A DNA stretch of 6,864 nucleotides, from NCBI GenBank assembly GCA_016649475.1, contig JAENXP010000121.1, forward strand, positions 1-6,864, given 5' to 3'. Positions 1-5,780 of the stretch are shown piece after piece. The DNA comes from Burkholderiales bacterium (GTDB lineage: Bacteria; Pseudomonadota; Gammaproteobacteria; Burkholderiales; SG8-39). The notes beneath the pieces are model-generated. The model ran no database searches, was not told where the DNA came from, and was given only the letters and a program-made list of their open reading frames with translations. The position numbers and the translations under genes are program-made. Numbering within the stretch: position 1 is the stretch's first letter; every line of letters begins with the position of its first letter.

Positions 1-14
1 CGACTTAGGGGAGT

Positions 15-40
15 ATGAGGGGAGGTATCCCCTCATTTTT
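15..40 (+). terminator. Intrinsic terminator of the upstream gene
   Basis: Bases 15-23 (ATGAGGGGA) pair perfectly with 28-36 (TCCCCTCAT) around a GGTA loop, giving a 9-bp stem. It is followed directly by a T run (36-40). There is no A-run on the other side, so it works for + strand transcription. It presumably ends a gene lying before the window; in many betaproteobacteria recA/recX precede alaS, but nothing of that gene is visible here. It also separates alaS from upstream transcription. Confidence 0.75.
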
Positions 41-67
41 AAATGAACTCTAAGGATAGCTGGACGC

Positions 68-87
68 GCCGGTGGCTTACCCCCGGC
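68..87 (+). promoter_or_regulatory. GC-rich hairpin in the alaS 5' region
   Basis: GCCGGTGG (68-75) pairs with CCCCCGGC (80-87) through a CTTA loop, with a single T/C mismatch. The hairpin ends 13 bases before the alaS ATG and no T-run follows, so it is not a terminator. It may affect translation initiation or serve as a binding site. E. coli AlaRS is known to repress its own gene by binding a palindrome near the promoter; equivalence here is speculation. I could not pick a convincing -35/-10 pair in 41-100. Confidence 0.35.
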
Positions 88-100
88 CCGAAGCAAAACT

Positions 101-2713
101 ATGAAATCAGCAGAAATCCGCACCAAGTTCCTCGAATATTTCGCCGAGCGCGGGCACGCCGTGGTGTCCTCCAGTCCGCTGGTGCCGGGCAATGACCCGA
201 CTCTGCTGTTTACGAATTCTGGCATGGTGCAGTTCAAGGATGTGTTCCTGGGCAAGGAGTTGCGACCCTACAAGCGCGCCACTACGTCGCAAAGAAGCGT
301 GCGCGCCGGAGGAAAGCACAACGATCTGGAGAACGTCGGCTACACCGCGCGCCATCACACCTTCTTCGAAATGCTGGGTAATTTCTCCTTTGGCGACTAT
401 TTCAAGCGTGACGCCATTCACTATGCCTGGGACCTGCTGACCGGGGTGTACAAACTGCCCAAGGACAAACTGTGGGTGACGGTGTATGAGACCGACGACG
501 AGGCATACGCCATCTGGGCCGATGAGATCAAGGTGGCAAAAGAGCGCATAACTCGCATCGGTGACAAACCCGGCGGCGGCTCGGATAATTTTTGGCAGAT
601 GGGCGAGACCGGTCCGTGCGGACCGTGCAGCGAGATCTTCTACGATCACGGCCCCGGCGTTGCCGGAGGCCCACCTGGTTCGCCCGAGGCAGACGGCGAC
701 CGCTATATCGAAATCTGGAACCTGGTGTTCATGCAGTACAACCGCGACGACGCGGGTACGCTGACCCCCCTGCCCAGGCCCTCGGTCGACACGGGCATGG
801 GGCTGGAGCGCATCGCCGCGGTGCTTCAAAACGTGCATTCCAACTATGAAATCGACCTGTTCCAGGACCTGATCAAAGCAGCGGCGCGCGAGACCCATGT
901 CAAGGACCTGGCGAGTAATTCGCTCAGGGTCATCGCCGACCACATCCGCGCGACCAGCTTTCTCATCGTCGACGGCGTGATTCCGGGCAACGAGGGACGT
1001 GGCTACGTGCTCCGGCGCATCATCCGCCGCGCCATCCGCCACGGCTACAAGCTGGGACAGACGGAACCGTTTTTCCACCGCCTGGTGGAGGATCTGGCGC
1101 GCGTCATGGGCGAGGCCTATCCTGAGCTGCACAAGGCGAAGGAGCGCGTAACCCGAGTGCTCAAGACCGAGGAAGAGCGCTTCGCCGAAACCCTGGAGCA
1201 CGGTATGAAAGTGCTCGAAGGCGCGCTCACGCGGGAAGACCGGATGCTCGATGGCGAAACGGTGTTCCAGTTGTACGATACCTACGGATTCCCCGTCGAC
1301 CTGACCGCGGACATCGCGCGCGAACGCGAAGTGCGCGTGGATTACGCCGGTTTCGAAGCGGCCATGCAGCGTCAGCGCGAGCGCGCTCGCGCCGCTTCCA
1401 AGTTCACGGTATCCGCCGGGCTGGAGTACTCCGGCCGGCCGACCGAGTTCCACGGCTACGATACGCTGACGCTCGAAGGAACGGTGGCGGCGCTGTATCG
1501 CGAGGGGACTTTTGTCGAAGAAATTTCCGCCGGCGAGACGGCGGTGGTGGTGCTGGATCGTACGCCGTTCTACGCCGAGTCCGGCGGCCAGGTGGGCGAC
1601 CGCGGGGAACTCGCCGGCGTCAGTGGCAGCTTCAGCGTCGAGGACACGCAGAAAATCCAGTCCGAGGTGTTCGGCCACAAAGGCGAGCTCAAAGCCGGGC
1701 GGATGCGCGTCGGCGACCGCGTGATGGCGGCGGTGGACAGCGCGGCGCGCGAGCGTGCCGCATGGAACCACTCGGCCACGCACCTGATGCACGCGGCGCT
1801 GCGCAAGGTGCTCGGTGCGCACGTGCAGCAGAAGGGTTCTCTCGTCGACGCACAGCGCACGCGCTTCGACTTCTCCCATAACGAGCCGATGAACGACGCG
1901 CAACTGCGCCAGGTCGAGCTGCTGGTGAACCACGAGGTGCGCCGCAATACCGAGGTATCGGTGCGGGTGATGAAATACGACGACGCCATCAAGGCGGGCG
2001 CGATGGCACTGTTCGGCGAGAAATACGGCGACGATGTGCGCGTCATCGGCATGGGCGAGTTTTCCACCGAACTGTGCGGTGGAACACACGTGCGCCGTAC
2101 CGGCGATATCGGTTTTTTCAAGATCGTGTCGGAGTCGGGCGTGGCCGCGGGCATACGCCGGGTCGAGGCGGTCACCGCCGATGGCGCCCTGGCCTGGGTG
2201 CAGGACCAGGAGGCGCGCCTGGTCGAGGCCGCAAGCGTGCTCAAGACCCAGCCGCAGGAAATAAGCCAGAAGATATCGCAAATCATCGAGGGCGCAAGGG
2301 CATTGGAGAAAGAACTTGCACGCCTGAAATCGAAGGTTGCGTCGGCGCAGGGGGACGATCTCGCGTCTCAGGCGGTCGAGCTAGCCGGGGTGAAGGTGCT
2401 CGCCGTAGCGCTCGATGGCGCCGATGCCAAGGCTTTGCGCGAGACCCTGGACAAGCTGAAAGACAAGCTGAAGTCGGCCGCCATCGTACTCGCCGCGACC
2501 GAGGGCGGCAAAGTCAGCCTGATCGCCGGGGTCACCGCCGACCTGACCGCAAGAGTGAAGGCCGGGGAATTGGTCAATTTTGTCGCGCAGCAGGTCGGAG
2601 GCAAGGGGGGCGGCCGCGCCGACATGGCCCAGGCCGGCGGCACCGATGCGGCCAAGTTGCCGCCCGCGCTTGCTTCGGTGCAGGCATGGGTGCAGCAAAA
2701 GCTTTCAAGTTAG
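101..2713 (+). CDS. alaS: Alanine--tRNA ligase (AlaRS)
   Basis: This is cytoplasmic class II alanyl-tRNA synthetase, which charges tRNA-Ala with alanine and clears mischarged Ser/Gly in cis. At 870 aa it is close to E. coli AlaRS (876 aa) and looks complete. The catalytic core includes motif 2 with [13 protein letters not shown] (68-80) and [16 protein letters not shown] (85-100), and motif 3 [10 protein letters not shown] (232-241). The editing domain carries the zinc-site pairs HSATH (557-561) and CGGTH (659-663). The C-terminal C-Ala domain ends with the glycine-rich GGKGGGR..MAQAGG element (833-847) after a helical, Lys/Glu-rich linker (about 715-750). The ATG at 101 opens on the family's usual MKSAEIR start. 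Its Shine-Dalgarno is poor (GAAG at 90-93). It probably heads an operon with the next two genes, 41 nt downstream. Confidence 0.98.
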   Translation: MKSAEIRTKFLEYFAERGHAVVSSSPLVPGNDPTLLFTNSGMVQFKDVFLGKELRPYKRATTSQRSVRAGGKHNDLENVGYTARHHTFFEMLGNFSFGDYFKRDAIHYAWDLLTGVYKLPKDKLWVTVYETDDEAYAIWADEIKVAKERITRIGDKPGGGSDNFWQMGETGPCGPCSEIFYDHGPGVAGGPPGSPEADGDRYIEIWNLVFMQYNRDDAGTLTPLPRPSVDTGMGLERIAAVLQNVHSNYEIDLFQDLIKAAARETHVKDLASNSLRVIADHIRATSFLIVDGVIPGNEGRGYVLRRIIRRAIRHGYKLGQTEPFFHRLVEDLARVMGEAYPELHKAKERVTRVLKTEEERFAETLEHGMKVLEGALTREDRMLDGETVFQLYDTYGFPVDLTADIAREREVRVDYAGFEAAMQRQRERARAASKFTVSAGLEYSGRPTEFHGYDTLTLEGTVAALYREGTFVEEISAGETAVVVLDRTPFYAESGGQVGDRGELAGVSGSFSVEDTQKIQSEVFGHKGELKAGRMRVGDRVMAAVDSAARERAAWNHSATHLMHAALRKVLGAHVQQKGSLVDAQRTRFDFSHNEPMNDAQLRQVELLVNHEVRRNTEVSVRVMKYDDAIKAGAMALFGEKYGDDVRVIGMGEFSTELCGGTHVRRTGDIGFFKIVSESGVAAGIRRVEAVTADGALAWVQDQEARLVEAASVLKTQPQEISQKISQIIEGARALEKELARLKSKVASAQGDDLASQAVELAGVKVLAVALDGADAKALRETLDKLKDKLKSAAIVLAATEGGKVSLIAGVTADLTARVKAGELVNFVAQQVGGKGGGRADMAQAGGTDAAKLPPALASVQAWVQQKLSS

Positions 2714-2754
2714 GTAGTTTAGGAATTGGCAGACGTTTCGGCGCAGGAGGCAAT

Positions 2755-3072
2755 ATGAGCAAAGTCATTGCGATCGTCAGCTTCAAGCTGCCGCAGAAAC
2801 AGACGCTGGATCAGGCGACTGCGACGTTCCAGAGTACCGCGCCCAAGTACCTGGGTATGCCGGGCCTGCTGCGCAAGAACTACTTCCTCGGCGAGGATGG
2901 CATGCGCGCCGGCGGTGTTTATCTGTGGGAATCGAGGCAGGCTGCCGAACGCGTGTATACGTCGGAGTGGAAAGCCTTCGTCAAGGGCAAATATGGCAGC
3001 GATCCCGAGATCGTTTACGTCGACACACCGGTGCTGGTAGACAACGAACAGGGCAGGATTTCCAGCCTTTGA
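2755..3072 (+). CDS. Small YdhR-type putative monooxygenase
   Basis: A 105-aa soluble protein with no signal peptide or membrane segment. The strand-helix-strand pattern (KVIAIVSFKL at 3-12, then PGLLRKNYFL, GGVYLWES, EIVYVDTPVLVDN) resembles the YdhR / antibiotic-biosynthesis-monooxygenase group of dimeric ferredoxin-like alpha/beta barrels. The stretch GGVYLWES followed by a helix is typical of YdhR-like proteins. Substrate is unknown; members of this fold include cofactor-free oxygenases but also proteins with no proven activity. The start is firm: AGGAGG at 2745-2750 lies four bases before the ATG. The reading frame is open far upstream inside alaS, but that is a shadow. The stop (TGA, 3070-3072) lies two bases before the Nudix start, implying translational coupling. 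The family assignment is by eye. Confidence 0.8.
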   Translation: MSKVIAIVSFKLPQKQTLDQATATFQSTAPKYLGMPGLLRKNYFLGEDGMRAGGVYLWESRQAAERVYTSEWKAFVKGKYGSDPEIVYVDTPVLVDNEQGRISSL

Positions 3073-3074
3073 GC

Positions 3075-3569
3075 ATGCGCTTCTGCCCCCGCTGCGCCGC
3101 GCCCCTGGCGCAGACTGAGGTCGGCGGGGCGAGCCGCATGGCCTGTGCGGACGTGGCCTGCGGCTATGTCCATTGGGATAATCCCATTCCGGTAGTGGCG
3201 GCCATCGTCGAGCATGAGGGCAGGGTGGTGCTGGCGCGCAACCGCAGCTGGCCGGAAAACATGTACGGCCTTGTCACCGGCTTCCTCGAGCGCGGCGAGT
3301 CGCCGCAGCAGGGTGTGGCGCGCGAAGTGAAAGAGGAACTCGATCTCGACGCCGTGGCGACGAGCCTCGTCGGAGTCTATCCTTTCGAGCGCAAGAACGA
3401 GCTCATCATCGCCTACCATGTGGAGGCGGCAGGCGCGATCAGCCTGAACGAAGAACTGGTGGACTACCGCGCGATCGTGCCGGCGCGCCTGCGTCCATGG
3501 AAGTTCGGCACCGGGCTCGCGCTCGCAGACTGGCTGCGCGGCCGTGGTCTGGAAGTCAATTTCCTCTAG
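3075..3569 (+). CDS. Zinc-ribbon Nudix hydrolase
   Basis: A 164-aa cytoplasmic pyrophosphohydrolase of the Nudix superfamily, expected to cleave nucleoside-diphosphate-linked substrates with Mg/Mn. The N-terminus holds a zinc ribbon with Cys4, Cys7, Cys24 and Cys29, followed by the DNP step (35-37) typical of the Nudix_N_2/NudC-like arrangement. The second cysteine pair is CX4C rather than the usual CX2C. The Nudix box spans residues 69-91: Gly69, Glu75, Arg83-Glu84 and Glu87-Glu88 are all present, so the catalytic helix looks intact, but the usual Gly before the last hydrophobic residue is Asp90. The SQPWPFP signature of NADH pyrophosphatase NudC is absent, so I do not call it nudC. The ATG at 3075 starts just ahead of the first zinc knuckle and is only two bases after the preceding stop. 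It has no strong Shine-Dalgarno, consistent with coupled translation. True substrate unknown. Confidence 0.9.
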   Translation: MRFCPRCAAPLAQTEVGGASRMACADVACGYVHWDNPIPVVAAIVEHEGRVVLARNRSWPENMYGLVTGFLERGESPQQGVAREVKEELDLDAVATSLVGVYPFERKNELIIAYHVEAAGAISLNEELVDYRAIVPARLRPWKFGTGLALADWLRGRGLEVNFL

Positions 3570-3593
3570 TCGCGCTTCGATGCGGGCGGGCAA

Positions 3594-3628
3594 CGCTTGC
3601 CAAGCGAGCAGGATTCGTGTTTGAATCC
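3594..3628. repeat. Two tandem inverted repeats before the aroG leader
   Basis: CGCTTG-C-CAAGCG (3594-3606) is a perfect 6+6 palindrome with one central base. Five bases later GGATTC-GTGTTT-GAATCC (3611-3628) is a perfect 6+6 inverted repeat with a 6-base spacer. They overlap the -35 and -10 candidates of the leader promoter. They could be operator half-sites, or RNA hairpins if transcription enters from upstream. Neither is followed by a T-run, so neither is an intrinsic terminator. Confidence 0.45.
3597..3626 (+). promoter_or_regulatory. Candidate promoter for leader peptide and aroG
   Basis: TTGCCA (3597-3602, five of six matches to the sigma-70 -35 box) is separated by 18 bases from TTGAAT (3621-3626, four of six matches to the -10 box). 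Initiation would fall near 3633, about 14 bases before the leader ATG. The match is moderate and was found by eye. Transcription could also enter from the alaS-Nudix operon. Confidence 0.35.
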
Positions 3629-3646
3629 ACACTGGAAATACTTGAA

Positions 3647-3718
3647 ATGACGCGCGCGTACGCCTTCTGGTTCGGTTTTTATCGCTTTCCCCAGCCGCTG
3701 GCGGAGGGATTGAATTAG
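3647..3718 (+). CDS. Aromatic-rich attenuator leader peptide for aroG
   Basis: A 23-codon ORF ending at TAG 3716-3718. Residues 4-14 read AYAFWFGFYRF: four Phe, two Tyr and one Trp among ten consecutive residues (5-14), a composition not expected by chance and typical of leader peptides that sense the end products of the operon they precede. It lies between the Nudix gene and DAHP synthase, and its codons 17-19 form the antiterminator arm of the following RNA switch. Its presumed role is regulatory: slow translation of the aromatic codons (3659-3688) signals shortage of charged tRNA-Phe, -Tyr or -Trp. The Shine-Dalgarno before ATG 3647 is weak (TGGA at 3633-3636). An in-frame GTG at 3617 with AGGA at 3610-3613 would give a 33-aa form. 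The peptide is too short to have a confident database family, and I assign no gene symbol. Confidence 0.8.
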   Translation: MTRAYAFWFGFYRFPQPLAEGLN

Positions 3719-3752
3719 GTTCGCGACCAAGTCACCCGAAAAGCCGCCAGCG
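3696..3752 (+). promoter_or_regulatory. Antiterminator of the aroG attenuator
   Basis: CGCTGGCGG (3696-3704), inside the last codons of the leader peptide, is perfectly complementary to CCGCCAGCG (3744-3752), giving 9 bp. The second arm contains the whole 5' arm of the terminator stem, so the two structures exclude each other. CTGGCGG occurs twice (3698-3704 and 3761-3767), so both copies compete for the same partner. A ribosome stalled at the early aromatic codons leaves 3696-3704 free; one at the stop codon would cover most of it. Confidence 0.75.
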
Positions 3753-3776
3753 CCGACAGCCTGGCGGTTTTTTTTT
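3739..3776 (+). terminator. Attenuator terminator upstream of aroG
   Basis: CCGCCAG (3744-3750) pairs with CTGGCGG (3761-3767) across a 10-base loop. The stem can be extended outward by a G-U pair and A-U pairs from AAAA (3739-3742). Nine T's follow at 3768-3776. This is a strong intrinsic terminator, placed 20 bases after the leader stop codon and about 100 bases before the aroG ATG, the place expected for an attenuator. It may also end read-through transcripts from the alaS-Nudix operon. Confidence 0.88.
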
Positions 3777-3879
3777 AGATCTAGTCAGGACCATGACCGC
3801 AATCGCAGCTCCAGCATATCCGCCGACACGGGCAAGCGCGACCGACCGTACGCGCATTTACCGGTACCAAGGAGAGACC
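3777..3879 (+). promoter_or_regulatory. aroG 5' untranslated segment with ribosome binding site
   Basis: This segment lies between the attenuator T-run and the aroG start. AAGGAGA (3869-3875) is a strong Shine-Dalgarno, with GGAG ending five bases before ATG 3880, and it decides the start. An upstream in-frame ATG at 3793 would add 29 residues (beginning MTAIAAPAYPP) but has only AGGA at two bases' spacing and no counterpart in E. coli AroG. No separate promoter was recognised here. Confidence 0.7.
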
Positions 3880-4953
3880 ATGACCCACAAGGTAGACGAT
3901 GTCCGCATCCGCGAAATCAAGGAACTCGCGCCTCCCGCGCACGTGATCCGCGAGTTTCCCGTATCCGAAGCGGCCGAGCGCGTCACCTACGAGACGCGCC
4001 AGGGCATACACGGAATACTGCACGCGGCCGACGACCGCTTGCTGGTGATAATCGGTCCGTGCTCGATCCATGACCCCAAATCGGCGCTGGAGTATGCGCG
4101 GCGTCTGCTGCAGGAAAAGGCCAAGCACGCAGCCGACCTGCTCATCGTGATGCGTGTCTATTTCGAGAAGCCGCGCACCACCGTGGGCTGGAAGGGGCTC
4201 ATCAACGACCCGCACCTGGACGGTACTTTCAGCATCAACGAGGGCCTGCGCCTGGCGCGCAGCGTGCTGTTCGACATCAACGAAATGGGCATGCCTGCCG
4301 GCGTGGAGTACCTCGACATGATCACCCCGCAGTACATTGCCGACCTGGTGAGCTGGGGGGCGATAGGCGCGCGCACCACGGAATCGCAGGTGCACCGCGA
4401 GCTTGCCTCCGGATTGTCCTGTCCGGTTGGGTTCAAGAACGGCACCGACGGCAATATCCGGATTGCGGTGGATGCGATCAAGACTTCGCGTCAGCCGCAC
4501 CATTTTCTTTCGGTCACCAAGGCAGGGCACTCGGCCATCGTCTCCACCAACGGCAACGAGGACTGCCACGTGATCCTGCGTGGCGGGCCCAAGCCGAACT
4601 ACGACGCGGCGAGCGTGGCCGCGGCGGCCGGGCAGCTGGCCTCGGCCGGGCTGGAGCAGCGTCTGATGATCGATTTTTCCCATGCCAACAGTTCCAAGGA
4701 CTATCTGCGCCAGATCGAGGTATGTGCCGACGTGGCCGCTCAGGTAGCGGCGGGCGATGAGCGCATCGTCGGGGTGATGGCGGAATCGCATCTGCATCCC
4801 GGCCGCCAGGACCTGATGCTGGGCAAACCGCTCGCCTACGGCGTGTCCATCACCGATCCGTGCATCGGGTGGGATGACAGCGTCAAACTGCTAGATCACC
4901 TGGCCGAGGCGGTGCGCCAGCGCCGCCTGGTGCGCGCGGCGCAAGAAGAGTAA
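3880..4953 (+). CDS. aroG: 3-deoxy-7-phosphoheptulonate (DAHP) synthase, class I, AroG type
   Basis: Condenses phosphoenolpyruvate with erythrose 4-phosphate to DAHP, the first committed step of the shikimate pathway to Phe, Tyr and Trp; cytoplasmic. The protein is 357 aa (E. coli AroG 350) and its numbering coincides with the E. coli enzyme. Metal ligands Cys61, His268, Glu302 and Asp326 are present, as are substrate-binding Arg92, Lys97, Arg165, Lys186 and Arg234. Long identical blocks include IGPCSIHDP (58-66), VMRVYFEKPRTTVGWKGL (90-107), ARTTESQVHRELASGLSCPV (164-183) and IDFSHANSSK (264-273). Residues implicated in Phe feedback of AroG (Asp146, Pro150, Ser180, Phe209, Ser211) are kept, so a Phe-sensitive isozyme is likely (inference). 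A consensus ribosome site precedes ATG 3880. Expression is probably set by the attenuator at 3647-3776. A short C-terminal tail (LVRAAQEE) extends past the E. coli end. Confidence 0.97.
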   Translation: MTHKVDDVRIREIKELAPPAHVIREFPVSEAAERVTYETRQGIHGILHAADDRLLVIIGPCSIHDPKSALEYARRLLQEKAKHAADLLIVMRVYFEKPRTTVGWKGLINDPHLDGTFSINEGLRLARSVLFDINEMGMPAGVEYLDMITPQYIADLVSWGAIGARTTESQVHRELASGLSCPVGFKNGTDGNIRIAVDAIKTSRQPHHFLSVTKAGHSAIVSTNGNEDCHVILRGGPKPNYDAASVAAAAGQLASAGLEQRLMIDFSHANSSKDYLRQIEVCADVAAQVAAGDERIVGVMAESHLHPGRQDLMLGKPLAYGVSITDPCIGWDDSVKLLDHLAEAVRQRRLVRAAQEE

Positions 4954-5030
4954 CGCCTCCTTGCGTTTCCGCAATTAACCGCTGCGGGTCGATATCGAAC
5001 TGTTCCACGACCTGGTGCAAGCGCTCGGAT

Positions 5031-5036
5031 GGGAGG
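5031..5036 (+). promoter_or_regulatory. Ribosome binding site choosing GTG 5042
   Basis: GGGAGG at 5031-5036 lies five bases before GTG 5042, a near-ideal Shine-Dalgarno. The alternative GTG at 5015 has no such motif, so I prefer 5042 as the start of the transporter. Confidence 0.5.
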
Positions 5037-5041
5037 CGTGC

Positions 5042-5755
5042 GTGCTGGCGCCCCTGATCGTACTGTTCGGCTATGTCATTTTTGGCATGGTCGGCTTCGG
5101 CTCCACGATGACCAACGCACCGTTGCTGGCGCACCTCCTGCCGCTGCGCTTCGTCGTCCCGCTTACGCTGCTACTCGACATGTTCGCGGCGATCACGCTG
5201 GGCACGCGCATGCGCGGCCAGGTCGACCGCGGCGAACTCAGGCGCATTTTGCCGTTCGTGCTGCTCGGCCTCATTCTCGGCCTCGCCTTGCTGATCCGTT
5301 TGCCCGAGCGCGCCCTGCTGCTGCTGCTCGGCGGATTCGTGCTTTATGCCGGAATCAGCAGTCTTGCGCGCAGGCCGGGCGCAGGATCGCTGCACCCCGC
5401 GTGGGCAATACCGGCGGGCGTGGTGGGTGGCGTGTTCAGCGCGCTGTACGGAACCGGCGGGCCGATTTACACCATCTACATGTCGCGGCGCATTGCCGAC
5501 ATATCCATGCTCCGGGCCACCATGGCGAAGCTGGTGCTGACGGTGGGCCTGGTGCGCCTGGCCATGTTTGCCGCCTCCGGCCTGCTCGGACAGGACCACC
5601 TGCTGCTGGCGGCATTGTTGCTTGCGCCATTCGCCGCCGTAGGTCTGTTCCTGGGAAATCGGCTGCACCACGGCCTGTCGCCGCGGCGCATACTGGCGTT
5701 CGTATATACGCTGATCATCGTCAATGGCGCGGTCCTGGTCGTGCGCGCCTGGTGA
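5042..5755 (+). CDS. TSUP (TauE/SafE) family membrane transporter
   Basis: An integral inner-membrane protein of 237 aa with about eight hydrophobic segments (roughly 3-19, 35-54, 68-86, 89-108, 120-135, 155-178, 186-206, 214-235). The two family repeats each carry a glycine-rich motif: GMVGFGST (15-22) and SALYGTGGP (133-141). PLLAHLLPLRFVVPL (27-41) is also typical. Members move sulfite, sulfonates or other small organic anions, usually outward; the substrate here cannot be read from sequence. The start is uncertain: GTG 5042 has a good ribosome site, GTG 5015 would add nine residues, and the frame is open back to 4979 with coding-like codons. It begins 88 bases after aroG with no terminator between them, so it may share the attenuated aroG transcript. 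Length is normal for the family. Confidence 0.88.
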   Translation: MLAPLIVLFGYVIFGMVGFGSTMTNAPLLAHLLPLRFVVPLTLLLDMFAAITLGTRMRGQVDRGELRRILPFVLLGLILGLALLIRLPERALLLLLGGFVLYAGISSLARRPGAGSLHPAWAIPAGVVGGVFSALYGTGGPIYTIYMSRRIADISMLRATMAKLVLTVGLVRLAMFAASGLLGQDHLLLAALLLAPFAAVGLFLGNRLHHGLSPRRILAFVYTLIIVNGAVLVVRAW

Positions 5756-5767
5756 GTCGGCAGCCCT

Positions 5768-5773
5768 TATAAT
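5768..5773 (+). promoter_or_regulatory. Perfect -10 box next to the GT39 start
   Basis: TATAAT matches the sigma-70 -10 consensus exactly and lies in the 25-base gap between the transporter stop and ATG 5781. Initiation 6-8 bases downstream would put the transcript's 5' end at or next to the ATG. No good -35 box lies at 16-18 bases (GCGCCT at 5745-5750). Confidence 0.5.
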
Positions 5774-5780
5774 CGCCGCT

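Noticed and set aside
107..2281. A 724-codon open frame on the minus strand across alaS
   Set aside because: It is antisense to an unmistakable alaS. Its composition (His, Arg, Ala and Gln rich, no family motifs) is that of a GC-rich shadow frame.
2074..2754. Upstream extension of the YdhR-like frame into alaS
   Set aside because: The extension is low-complexity Gly/Arg-rich translation of alaS in another frame. A strong ribosome site supports ATG 2755.
2925..3074. Upstream extension of the Nudix frame
   Set aside because: It overlaps the YdhR-like gene out of frame. The zinc ribbon begins right after ATG 3075, as expected for the family.
3581..3632. Possible tRNA, prompted by a GGATTC...GAATCC T-arm-like element
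   Set aside because: The loop and stem sizes do not fit a T-arm, and no D-arm, anticodon arm or acceptor stem can be assembled around it.
4969..4987. CCGCA/TGCGG inverted repeat after aroG as a terminator
   Set aside because: The stem is only 5 bp with a 9-base loop and no T-run follows.
5029..5772. A second long + strand frame overlapping the transporter
   Set aside because: It is an Arg/Ala/His-rich shadow without hydrophobic segments. The other frame shows clear TSUP membrane segments and motifs.
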